Shown here: positions 7,748-14,303 of the stretch, piece by piece | How the letters are laid out: every line of letters starts with the position of its first letter | Position numbering within the stretch: the stretch's first letter is position 1 | Assembly: GCA_022600695.1 (NCBI GenBank) | Contig: JAHZJY010000321.1 | Span: forward strand, 1 to 14,977 | From: Actinomycetes bacterium | GTDB taxonomy: Bacteria; Actinomycetota; Actinomycetes; Mycobacteriales; Mycobacteriaceae | Reading direction: 5' to 3' | DNA length: 14,977 nucleotides | Made by a program: the position numbers and the translations under genes | Notes under the pieces: generated by a model | What the model saw: the letters and a program-made list of their open reading frames with translations, nothing else | Databases searched by the model: none | Told to the model about the DNA's origin: nothing

Positions 7748-9456
7748 GGGAGGATCTCCTCGGGGATGTCGACGTGACGGCTGCGCAACCATTCGCCCAG
7801 CCCTTTGGCCTGGGGATCGAACCGGGCCTGGTAGGCGACGCCCTTGCCGAGGATGCCGTCGATGACGAAGTTGACGGCACGTATACCGGGTAGCAGGTGC
7901 CGGGTGACCGGCAGGCCCTGGACCTCGGGCAGGAGTTCGCGGATCATCTCGACGGTCAGGGTGGTGGCCAGCCAGCGCCACTGGGCGTCGGTACGCACCC
8001 ACACCCCGATATTCGCGCCGCCGCCTTTGTCGCCGCTGCGGGCCCCGGCGATGATTCCCAGCGGTAGCCGCCGGGTCAGTCCGCCGGGCACAGGCTCGGG
8101 GAGAGCGGGTGATTCGGCGGGGGCGAGTTCCAGGCTCTCGGTGGCCGGCGGAATGGGAACCCGGGTGCCGTCGGCGTGGACCGCCGTGTGCGCGACCTCG
8201 CCGGCGCGGACATACCCCGCGGTGAACAGTCCGTAGACCGCCGCACCGGACGGCGGGGCGGTGGTGTGAAACCCGGGATAGCTCGCCAGCGCGAGTTCCA
8301 CTGCCGCCGAGGAGAATCGGCGCCCGACGGTGTCTTGATCGGGATCACGGGCCGTACAGGTGAGCAGAGCGCTGGCGGTCTGCTCGGTATCCGCGTCGGG
8401 TTGATCGGTGCGGGCCAGGGTCCACTCGACCTCAGCGGGCCGGTCGGTCAGCGCCGTCTCCAACTGCCGCCGCACCAGGTCGGCTTTGGCGTCGATATCC
8501 AGGCCGGTCAGCACGAACGTCACCGCGTTGCGGTACCCGCCGATGCTGTTCAGTGAAACCTTCAGCGTGGGTGGGGGTGGTTCGCCGCGGGTTCCGCGGA
8601 TCAGCACCCGGTCGGGGCCGTCGTCGGACAACTCGATGGTGTCGAACCGGGCCGTCGCATCCGGGTTGGCGTAGCGGGCACCGGTGATCTCGTAGAGCAA
8701 CTGGGCGGTGACCGTGCCGATACTGACCTGGCCGCCGGTGCCGGGGTGTTTGGTGATCACCGCGGAGCCGTCGGCGTGCAGCTCGGCCAGCGGGAAGCCG
8801 GCGTAGCCCAGGTCGGCGACCTCGGTGAAGAACGAGTAATTACCGCCGGTCGCCTGCGCGCCGCACTCGATGACGTGGCCGGCCACCACCGCCCCGGCGA
8901 TCCGGTCGTAATCGTGGGTCCCCCAGCCGAAGTGCGCGGCAGCCGGCCCCACCACCACCGAGGCGTCGGTCACCCGGCCGGTGACCACGATGTCGGCGCC
9001 GGAGTTCAAGCAGTCGACGATTCCCCAGGCACCGAGGTAGGCATTGGCGGTCAACACCTGCGGAAAGCGAAGTTCGGTAGCCCGTGGCAGCAGGTCGTCA
9101 CCCTCCACATGGGCGACCGTCACCGGTACGCCCAGTCGCCGGGCAAGGTCGCGGATGGCCTGTGCCAGCCCGGCCGGGTTGAGGCCGCCGGCGTTGGTGA
9201 CGAGGCGAACACCGCGATCATGGGCCAGGCCCAGGCATTCCTCGAGTTGGGTGAGGAAAGTCCTCGCGTACCCGCGATCGGGGTACTTCACCCGGTCCCG
9301 GCCCAGGATCAGCATGGTCAATTCAGCAAGATAGTCGCCGGTCAGGTAGTCCAACTCTCCGCCGGTCAGCATCTCCCGCATCGCGGTCGTCCGGTCGCCG
9401 TAGAAGCCCGAACAGTTTCCGATCCGCACCGGTCCGGAGTGCGGGGACGTTGTCAC
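7744..9456 (-). CDS. AtuA-family protein (DUF1446 plus AtuA-like C-terminal domain; Rv0976c-like)
   Basis: The 570-residue protein is the first gene of the operon. Residues 10-440 form the DUF1446 domain, with I-G-N-C-S-G-F-Y-G-D near the start, T-N-A-G-G-L-N-P and I-V-V-T-G-R-V-T-D-A-S. Residues 465-565 form the AtuA-like ferredoxin-fold domain, starting L-G-I-I-A-G-A-R-S-G-D-K-G-G-G-A-N-I-G. AtuA-family genes accompany acyclic terpene (citronellol/geraniol) degradation genes in Pseudomonas, but the biochemical role is not settled. I chose GTG at 9456 because GGGAGGG lies 6 bases ahead and the protein then begins just before the conserved N-terminus; the frame is open to 9666 without family similarity. 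Its stop overlaps the fadE13 start by four bases. By context it may process or bind a branched acyl-CoA or acyl chain. Confidence 0.88.
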   Translation of the reverse strand: MTTSPHSGPVRIGNCSGFYGDRTTAMREMLTGGELDYLTGDYLAELTMLILGRDRVKYPDRGYARTFLTQLEECLGLAHDRGVRLVTNAGGLNPAGLAQAIRDLARRLGVPVTVAHVEGDDLLPRATELRFPQVLTANAYLGAWGIVDCLNSGADIVVTGRVTDASVVVGPAAAHFGWGTHDYDRIAGAVVAGHVIECGAQATGGNYSFFTEVADLGYAGFPLAELHADGSAVITKHPGTGGQVSIGTVTAQLLYEITGARYANPDATARFDTIELSDDGPDRVLIRGTRGEPPPPTLKVSLNSIGGYRNAVTFVLTGLDIDAKADLVRRQLETALTDRPAEVEWTLARTDQPDADTEQTASALLTCTARDPDQDTVGRRFSSAAVELALASYPGFHTTAPPSGAAVYGLFTAGYVRAGEVAHTAVHADGTRVPIPPATESLELAPAESPALPEPVPGGLTRRLPLGIIAGARSGDKGGGANIGVWVRTDAQWRWLATTLTVEMIRELLPEVQGLPVTRHLLPGIRAVNFVIDGILGKGVAYQARFDPQAKGLGEWLRSRHVDIPEEILP

Positions 9457-9496
9457 GGTGAACCCTCCCTGGTCAGCAGCGGACCGACCAACCGGT

Positions 9497-9525
9497 AGGT
9501 TACCCGAGCCGGCCTCGCCGGCGAA
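9497..9525 (-). promoter_or_regulatory. Candidate promoter of the AtuA-like operon
   Basis: On the minus strand TTCGCC (9525-9520) and TAACCT (9502-9497) are 17 bases apart. The -10-like box is about 40 bases before the GTG at 9456. The match to the housekeeping consensus is modest, and the 9508-9522 palindrome falls within the spacer. Confidence 0.3.
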
Positions 9526-9580
9526 GGGGCGTGTCGGTGCGGCGACACGCCGCAGGCGGGTGCGGTGTTCGCACGCCCGC
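9508..9580. promoter_or_regulatory. Cluster of three inverted repeats in the divergent intergenic region
   Basis: Three structures sit between the AtuA-like gene and rpmF. GCCGGC-CTC-GCCGGC is at 9508-9522. GGCGTGTCG (9528-9536) and CGACACGCC (9543-9551) form perfect 9-base arms with a 6-base spacer. TGCG/CGCA (9561-9564, 9570-9573) is flanked by GCGGG (9556-9560) and CCCGC (9576-9580). They could be operators for an unseen regulator such as a TetR-type repressor, or hairpins. No regulator gene lies in the window next to this operon. Confidence 0.45.
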
Positions 9581-9597
9581 GGGCAGGCTGAGGCGCT

Positions 9598-9627
9598 TTG
9601 GATAACCCGTCGCTCAGCGGCTATCAT
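9598..9627 (+). promoter_or_regulatory. Candidate SigA-type promoter of rpmF
   Basis: TTGGAT (9598-9603) and TATCAT (9622-9627) are separated by 18 bases. The -10 box matches TATAAT at five of six positions. It would start transcription about 50 bases before the rpmF ATG. Confidence 0.55.
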
Positions 9628-9686
9628 CAGGTAACTCGCCGGCGCCGAACTACCGCGCGGCAGCAATTCACAAGGAGACGTCTGAT

Positions 9687-9860
9687 ATGGCTGTGCCCAA
9701 GCGCCGGATGTCGCGCTCGAACACCCGCAGTCGGCGCGCGCAGTGGAAAGCGACCGAACCCGGCCTCGTCACCGTGTCCGTCGGCGGTCGACAGCACAAG
9801 GTGCCCCGCCGGCTGCTCAAGGCCGCCCGCCTCGGTTTGATCGACCTCGACAAGCGCTGA
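9687..9860 (+). CDS. rpmF: 50S ribosomal protein L32
   Basis: The 57-residue basic protein starts [17 protein letters not shown] and ends L-G-L-I-D-L-D-K-R, the L32 pattern of mycobacteria. It is a component of the large ribosomal subunit. It contains no cysteine, so it lacks the CxxC zinc ribbon found in many bacterial L32 proteins. AAGGAGA at 9672-9678 is a strong ribosome site. The gene is divergent from the Atu-like operon and 84 bases before mprA, with no strong terminator in between; a small GCTGA/TCAGC stem at 9856-9872 is the only structure. Some read-through into mprA is therefore possible. Confidence 0.96.
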   Translation: MAVPKRRMSRSNTRSRRAQWKATEPGLVTVSVGGRQHKVPRRLLKAARLGLIDLDKR

Positions 9861-9904
9861 TCGACGGTCAGCCGCCGACGAATTGCCTGCTGACGCGGCG
9901 CGTC

Positions 9905-9923
9905 TCTCAGACGAATCTAAGTC
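9905..9923 (+). promoter_or_regulatory. MprA-box-like direct repeat upstream of mprA
   Basis: TCTCAGAC-GAA-TCTAAGTC is two 8-base direct repeats (6 of 8 identical) with a 3-base spacer. This is the 19-bp form described for the M. tuberculosis MprA binding site. It ends 21 bases before the proposed mprA start, consistent with autoregulation. Confidence 0.65.
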
Positions 9924-9944
9924 GATTGGTTGACACTGAACCCC

Positions 9945-10631
9945 GTGCGAATTCTTGTGGTCGATGACGACCGGGCGGTGCGGGAGTCCTTGCGGCGTTC
10001 GCTGTCCTTCAACGGTTACTCCGTAAACCTCGCTGAGGACGGGGTGGAAGCCCTGGAGGCGATCACCAACGAACGTCCCGACGCGGTGGTGCTGGACGTG
10101 ATGATGCCGCGGCTCGATGGGCTGGAGGTGTGCCGACAACTGCGCAGTACCGGCGACGATCTGCCGATCCTGGTGCTGACCGCGCGCGATTCGGTATCCG
10201 AGCGGGTGTCCGGGCTCGACGCCGGTGCCGACGACTACCTGCCGAAACCGTTCGCGCTCGAGGAGCTGCTGGCCAGGCTGCGGGCGTTATTGCGCCGCAC
10301 CGGGCCGGAGGAACCGAGCGACGCGGCGGTGATGACATTCGGTGACCTCACGCTGGACCCGGCTACCCGCGAGGTGCACCGCGGGAAGCGTGCCATCAGC
10401 CTCACCCGCACCGAGTTCGCGCTGCTGGAAATGCTCATCGCCAATCCCCGTCGGGTGCTCACCAGAAGTCGCATCCTCGAGGAGGTGTGGGGCTTCGACT
10501 TCCCGACCTCGGGTAACGCGCTGGAGGTGTACGTCGGTTACCTGCGCCGCAAGACCGAAGCCGAAGGAGAGTCGCGGCTGATTCACACCGTTCGCGGGGT
10601 GGGTTACGTGCTGCGCGAGACACCGCCCTGA
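9945..10631 (+). CDS. mprA: Response regulator MprA (OmpR/PhoB family)
   Basis: The 228-residue response regulator of the envelope-stress MprAB system is phosphorylated by MprB and then binds DNA. The receiver domain spans 1-115 with acidic D-D-D (7-9), the canonical phospho-acceptor Asp51 in L-D-V-M-M-P, and the conserved Lys in L-P-K-P-F. The winged-helix DNA-binding domain spans about 130-228 ([30 protein letters not shown]). It is nearly identical in pattern to Rv0981. I chose GTG at 9945 because the conserved R-I-L-V-V-D-D-D follows at once. In-frame CTG 9936 and TTG 9930 are alternatives. No clear ribosome site precedes any of them, so a leaderless transcript is possible. The stop TGA overlaps an ATG (TGATG) that opens a four-codon relay ORF to mprB. 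Confidence 0.95.
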   Translation: MRILVVDDDRAVRESLRRSLSFNGYSVNLAEDGVEALEAITNERPDAVVLDVMMPRLDGLEVCRQLRSTGDDLPILVLTARDSVSERVSGLDAGADDYLPKPFALEELLARLRALLRRTGPEEPSDAAVMTFGDLTLDPATREVHRGKRAISLTRTEFALLEMLIANPRRVLTRSRILEEVWGFDFPTSGNALEVYVGYLRRKTEAEGESRLIHTVRGVGYVLRETPP

Positions 10632-10654
10632 TGTTTGGATCCTGATGTTCGGAC
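10627..10654 (+). repeat. 14-bp tandem duplication across the mprA-mprB junction, with relay ORF
   Basis: CCTGATGTTTGGAT (10627-10640) and CCTGATGTTCGGAC (10641-10654) match at 12 of 14 positions. Each copy contains TGATG. The first joins the mprA stop to an ATG whose ORF is M-F-G-S and ends at the second TGA. The second TGATG joins that stop to the mprB ATG at 10645, whose protein begins M-F-G-R. Confidence 0.8.
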
Positions 10655-12189
10655 GCAAACGGCGCTCGCGAGCCGGTCGGGGGCCGGCGCAAGTCACCAC
10701 ATCGTTGTCATTGCGATGGCGGGTGATGCTGCTGGCCATGTCGATGGTGGCGATGGTCGTGGTGCTGATGGCGGTGGCGGTGTACGCCGTGGTCTCCGCC
10801 GCGCTGTACACCGATATCGACAACCAGTTGCAGAGCCGGGCCCAGCTGCTGATCGCCAGCGGTTCGCTGGCCGCTGATCCGGCCAAGGCCATCGAGGGCA
10901 CCGCGTACTCCGATGTCAACGCGATGTTGGTCAACCCCGGCCGATCCGTCTATACCGCCAACCAGCAGGGCCAGACGCTTCCGGTCGGCGAGCCGGAGAA
11001 AGCCGTTATCCGGGGTGAGCTTTTCATGTCCCGCCGCACCGTCGGAGCCCAGCGGGTGCTGGGGATTCACCTGCCGAACGGCAGTGCACTTCTGATTTCC
11101 AAGAGCCTGCAGCCCACCAACGCGGTGATGACCGAGCTCAAGTGGGTCCTGCTGGCGGTTGGCGGAATCGGGGTGGTGATTGCCGCGGTGGCCGGCGGCA
11201 TGGTCGCCAGAACCGGTCTGCGTCCGGTGGTTCAGTTGACCGACGCCGCTGAACGGGTCGCCCGCACCGATGATCTGCGGCCGATCCCGGTGTTCGGCAG
11301 CGACGAACTGGCCCGGCTGACCGAAGCGTTCAACGCCATGCTTCGCGCGCTGGCTGAGTCGCGGGAGCGGCAGGCCCGGCTGGTCGCCGACGCCGGCCAC
11401 GAACTGAAGACCCCGCTGACCTCGCTACGCACCAACGTCGAGTTGCTGATGGCCTCCGGTGCGCCCGGTGCTCCGCCGATTCCGGAGAGCGAACTGAGTG
11501 AACTTCGGGCGGATGTGATCGGCCAGGTCGAGGAATTGTCCACCCTGGTCGGAGACCTGGTGGACCTCACCCGCGAAGACAACGCCGGCGGCGACGTGCT
11601 CGAGGACGTCGAGATGACCGAGGTCATCGACCGCAGCCTGGAACGTGTCCGCCGCCGCCGCAGCGATATCCGGTTCGATATCGACGCCTCGGGCTGGCAG
11701 GTCCACGGAGATGCGGCCGGCCTGTCCCGGGCTGTGCTCAACCTGCTTGACAATGCGGCGAAGTGGAGTCCGCCCGGCGGGACGGTAACCCTCAGGCTGC
11801 ACCGGGTCGATGCCGCCCATGCCGAACTCATGGTCTCCGACGAGGGTCCCGGAATCGCGCCGGAGGAACGGGGTCTGGTCTTCGCACGGTTCTATCGGTC
11901 AACATCGGCCCGGGCCATGCAGGGTTCGGGGCTGGGCCTGGCGATCGTCAAACAAGTCGTGGTCAAACACGGCGGAATGATTCGGATCGGCGAGACCGCG
12001 CCCGGCGGAGATCCTCCGGGCACCGCTTTCTTCGTGCTGCTTCCGGGGAGTCCGACCTCCTCGTCCTACCGCTCGCCGTCCGCCCACAGCGGAATCTCCT
12101 CGCTCAACGGTGGGGTCGGGGGAGAAGTCGGAGGCCATAGCGGGAACGCATCAGCCGTACCGATTGTTATCTCAGTGGACTCTCAGTAG
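10645..12189 (+). CDS. mprB: Sensor histidine kinase MprB
   Basis: The 514-residue membrane sensor of envelope stress phosphorylates and probably dephosphorylates MprA. A basic N-terminus is followed by membrane segment 1 (about 27-52), an extracytoplasmic domain (53-165), membrane segment 2 (166-188) and a HAMP linker (189-240). The HisKA domain has phospho-acceptor His252 in D-A-G-H-E-L-K-T-P-L. The ATPase domain has the N box with Asn370 (L-N-L-L-D-N-A-A-K-W), D-E-G-P-G-I (399-404) and G-S-G-L-G-L-A-I (427-434). A Ser/Gly-rich tail of about 45 residues follows and ends V-I-S-V-D-S-Q. The start codon lies 14 bases after the mprA stop, at the second copy of a duplication. The final codons form part of an MprA box, so the 3' end of this gene also holds the control region of pepD. 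Confidence 0.95.
   Translation: MFGRKRRSRAGRGPAQVTTSLSLRWRVMLLAMSMVAMVVVLMAVAVYAVVSAALYTDIDNQLQSRAQLLIASGSLAADPAKAIEGTAYSDVNAMLVNPGRSVYTANQQGQTLPVGEPEKAVIRGELFMSRRTVGAQRVLGIHLPNGSALLISKSLQPTNAVMTELKWVLLAVGGIGVVIAAVAGGMVARTGLRPVVQLTDAAERVARTDDLRPIPVFGSDELARLTEAFNAMLRALAESRERQARLVADAGHELKTPLTSLRTNVELLMASGAPGAPPIPESELSELRADVIGQVEELSTLVGDLVDLTREDNAGGDVLEDVEMTEVIDRSLERVRRRRSDIRFDIDASGWQVHGDAAGLSRAVLNLLDNAAKWSPPGGTVTLRLHRVDAAHAELMVSDEGPGIAPEERGLVFARFYRSTSARAMQGSGLGLAIVKQVVVKHGGMIRIGETAPGGDPPGTAFFVLLPGSPTSSSYRSPSAHSGISSLNGGVGGEVGGHSGNASAVPIVISVDSQ
12143..12168 (+). promoter_or_regulatory. SigE-like ECF promoter for pepD inside mprB
   Basis: GGAAC (12143-12147, preceded by G) is followed by 18 bases and GTT (12166-12168). 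This matches the mycobacterial SigE/SigH-type ECF pattern as I know it. It lies within the last codons of mprB and would start transcription near 12175, about 115 bases before the pepD ATG. pepD control by SigE and MprAB is known in M. tuberculosis. Confidence 0.5.
12170..12188 (+). promoter_or_regulatory. MprA box upstream of pepD, overlapping the mprB stop
   Basis: TCTCAGTG-GAC-TCTCAGTA is a direct repeat with 7 of 8 positions identical and a 3-base spacer. It is a closer repeat than the copy before mprA. It begins 2 bases after the SigE-like -10 triplet, so it covers the expected start site; the mode of action (activation or repression of that promoter) is not clear from position. Confidence 0.75.
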
Positions 12190-12194
12190 CACCC

Positions 12195-12234
12195 GGCAGG
12201 CTGACGTCGAGCATGTTGCGTCAGCAGGCCTGCC
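12195..12234 (+). ncRNA. Stem-loop in the pepD leader
   Basis: GGCAGGCTGACG (12195-12206) can pair with CGTCAG (12219-12224) and CCTGCC (12229-12234), with a 12-base loop and a 4-base bulge. It lies between the mprB stop and pepD. It has no T-run, so it may be an mRNA-stabilising or translational element, or a partial terminator, and not a classic terminator. Confidence 0.45.
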
Positions 12235-12289
12235 TCATCACCACGGCGTGTTCGCGCGTCGCCTACAGGAAAAGAGCGCAGCAGCGACT

Positions 12290-13636
12290 ATGACAGACGA
12301 CCCGCGGTACCCGCAGTCGCAGCATCCCGGCCAGCGTGTGCCCAACCAGCAGCCGGCGCCGGGCTACTCCCAGCAGTACGACTGGCGGTACGCCGGCGTT
12401 CAGCAGCCGTACGACCCGTACCGCGCGGCCCGTGCCGGTAACACCGCCGTCATGCCGCCGGTCGGCGTCGCGGCTCCCGCGAAGCGCTCCCGCCCGTTGG
12501 CGTTGGCCGCGGGTGCCTTGGCGATCGCCGTCGTCTCGGCCGGTGTTGGCGGGATGGTCGCGGTGATGGCTCAGCCGGACAGCCTGCCCATCACGACCGT
12601 CGGCGCCGCCGGGCCGGATGTGCGCAGCGTCCCGACGGCGAACGTCCCGCTGGGATCGGTCGAACAGGTGGCGGCCAAGGTGGTGCCGAGCGTCGTCAAA
12701 CTCGAGACCACGATGGGGCGCGCATCGGAAGAGGGTTCGGGCATCGTGATCTCGGCGGATGGGCTGATCCTGACCAACAGTCATGTCGTTTCCGCCGCCA
12801 AGGTGGCCCCCAACTCCAAGGGATCTCCCGTCGTGCCCGGTGGGCCCGACCGTGGCGGTACGTCCGCCGACGGCAAGAACTCCACCGTGACCTTCGCCGA
12901 CGGCCGCACCGCGCAGTTCACCGTGGTGGGGACCGACCCATCCAGCGATATCGCGGTGGTGCGGGTCGACGGGGTTTCCGGTCTGACGCCGATCACGGTG
13001 GGCTCCTCGGCGAACCTGCGCGTCGGCCAGGATGTGGTGGCGGTGGGTTCGCCGCTGGGTTTGGAGGGCACCGTGACCACCGGAATCATCAGCGCGTTGA
13101 ACCGCCCGGTGGCCGCCGGCGGTGATGCCAGGAACCAGAACACCGTCCTGGATGCCATCCAAACCGATGCCGCGATCAATCCCGGCAACTCCGGCGGTGC
13201 CCTGGTGAACATGAGTGGCGAACTGGTGGGCATCAACTCGGCGATCGCCACCCTCGGGGGCGACTCCCCGGAGGCTCAGAGCGGTTCCATCGGGTTGGGT
13301 TTCGCGATCCCGGTCGATCAGGCCAAGCGGATCGCCGATGAACTGATCAGTACCGGTAGCGCATCGCATGCGTCACTCGGTGTTCAGGTCAGCAATGACG
13401 TGACTGCAAACGGCGCCAAGATTGTCGAGGTCGTCGAGGACGGGGCGGCCGCCAAGGCCGGCCTGCCCAGCGGGGTGGTGGTGACCAAGGTCGACGACCG
13501 AGTGATCGGCAGCGCCAATGCGCTCGTTGCCGCTGTCCGCTCGCAGGCCCCTGGGACGGAGTTGACCCTGACCTACCTTGACGGCTCCGGCAACCCCCGG
13601 ACGGTTCAGGTGACCCTCGGCAAAGCGGACCAGTGA
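12290..13636 (+). CDS. pepD: HtrA-family serine protease PepD
   Basis: This 448-residue membrane-anchored protease and chaperone acts on the outer side of the membrane in envelope stress. A Pro/Gln/Tyr-rich cytoplasmic part (1-68) precedes one membrane segment (69-94). The trypsin-like domain (about 120-345) carries the triad His165 (L-T-N-S-H-V-V), Asp220 (S-S-D-I-A-V-V) and Ser301 (N-P-G-N-S-G-G-A). The C-terminal PDZ domain spans about 360-446 (S-L-G-V-Q-V onward). It aligns with Rv0983. Residues 172-196 form a loop richer in Gly/Pro/Ser than the M. tuberculosis protein as I remember it. I chose ATG 12290; an in-frame GTG at 12248 could add 14 residues, and no ribosome site clearly decides. 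An MprA box and a SigE-like promoter precede it, so it is likely induced by the MprAB system. Confidence 0.94.
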   Translation: MTDDPRYPQSQHPGQRVPNQQPAPGYSQQYDWRYAGVQQPYDPYRAARAGNTAVMPPVGVAAPAKRSRPLALAAGALAIAVVSAGVGGMVAVMAQPDSLPITTVGAAGPDVRSVPTANVPLGSVEQVAAKVVPSVVKLETTMGRASEEGSGIVISADGLILTNSHVVSAAKVAPNSKGSPVVPGGPDRGGTSADGKNSTVTFADGRTAQFTVVGTDPSSDIAVVRVDGVSGLTPITVGSSANLRVGQDVVAVGSPLGLEGTVTTGIISALNRPVAAGGDARNQNTVLDAIQTDAAINPGNSGGALVNMSGELVGINSAIATLGGDSPEAQSGSIGLGFAIPVDQAKRIADELISTGSASHASLGVQVSNDVTANGAKIVEVVEDGAAAKAGLPSGVVVTKVDDRVIGSANALVAAVRSQAPGTELTLTYLDGSGNPRTVQVTLGKADQ

Positions 13637-13716
13637 TCAGGTTGGTGTCGGAGCGTCCGGTGTCGCCGATGAGTGAGTCCTCGCGGCTGTCCCCGAGCGG
13701 ATATACGGTGACAGCC

Positions 13717-14214
13717 ATGGAACAGCCCCAGGGGTCAGTCGGCAGGGCTCTCGTGGTCGTCGTGGATGACCGCAGGGCCCGAGGATTCGCAGAGGATCAC
13801 AGCGGGCCACTCGTCACCGAGTTGCTACACGAGGCGGGATTCGTCGTTGACGGTGTCGTCCTGGTGCCCGCCGAGGAGGTGGAAATCCGCAAAGCTCTCA
13901 ACACCGCGGTCATCGGGGGTGTTGACCTGGTCGTCTCCGTCGGCGGCACCGGTGTCACGCCCCGCGATGTGGCCCCGGAGGCCACCCGTGCGGTGCTGGA
14001 CCGGGAACTGTCCGGAATCGCCGAGGCCCTGAGGGCCTCGGGCCTGTCGGCAGGCAGCTCCGATGCGGGCCTCTCGCGTGGCCTGGCGGGAATCTCTGGA
14101 AGCACGTTGGTGGTCAACCTGGCCGGATCCCGTGCCGCGGTCCGGGATGGCATGGCGACGCTGTGTCCCTTGGCGGCGAGCGTGATCGCCGAGCTTTCCA
14201 GCCTGGAAATCTGA
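13717..14214 (+). CDS. moaB2: MoaB/Mog-fold molybdopterin-binding protein MoaB2
   Basis: The 165-residue protein has the MoaB/Mog molybdopterin-binding fold. Signature parts are V-S-V-G-G-T-G-V-T-P-R-D (73-84) and G-L-S-R-G-L-A-G, followed by the N-L-A-G-S-R loop. By family it would act in molybdenum cofactor synthesis. A study in M. smegmatis reported that MoaB2 binds the housekeeping sigma factor, so its role may be regulatory. Four in-frame starts exist: GTG 13633 (overlapping the pepD stop as GTGA), ATG 13669, GTG 13708 and ATG 13717. I prefer ATG 13717 because GGTGA lies 5 bases before it and the conserved region starts at once. GTG 13708 is the next best. Co-transcription with pepD is likely, with 80 bases between the genes. 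Confidence 0.9.
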   Translation: MEQPQGSVGRALVVVVDDRRARGFAEDHSGPLVTELLHEAGFVVDGVVLVPAEEVEIRKALNTAVIGGVDLVVSVGGTGVTPRDVAPEATRAVLDRELSGIAEALRASGLSAGSSDAGLSRGLAGISGSTLVVNLAGSRAAVRDGMATLCPLAASVIAELSSLEI

Positions 14215-14274
14215 ATCGGCGGGCGCTCGGTGAACACTGCGTTTCGGGCCTGTGACGTCGAAAAACCTCAAGCT

Positions 14275-14290
14275 TGTGACCTTTGTCACA
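14275..14290. promoter_or_regulatory. Perfect CRP-type operator
   Basis: TGTGACCTTTGTCACA fits TGTGA-N6-TCACA exactly, the site bound by cAMP receptor proteins including the mycobacterial CRP (Rv3676 type). It is 60 bases after the moaB2 stop, 13 bases before the small ORF at 14304 and about 450 bases before the porin gene. A further TGTGA half-site is at 14251-14255. Confidence 0.7.
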
Positions 14291-14303
14291 TTTGTCGGCC
14301 GCG

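Noticed and set aside
6557..8002. Longer FadE13 start
   Set aside because: Residues before GTG 7747 are a shadow of the AtuA-like gene and match nothing in the family.
7744..9666. Longer AtuA-like start reaching into the divergent promoter region
   Set aside because: The extra 70 residues lack family similarity, cover the inverted repeats and the rpmF promoter, and GTG 9456 has a strong ribosome site.
9883..9921. Housekeeping promoter for mprA (TTGCCT with TCTAAG)
   Set aside because: The spacing is 27 bases and TCTAAG is part of the MprA-box-like repeat; not convincing as a promoter.
10063..10934. Minus-strand frames opposite mprA and mprB
   Set aside because: They are antisense shadows with Arg/Ser-rich products and no domains.
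12263..13369. 368-codon minus-strand frame opposite pepD
   Set aside because: His/Arg/Gly-rich with no domain; it is antisense to a clear protease gene.
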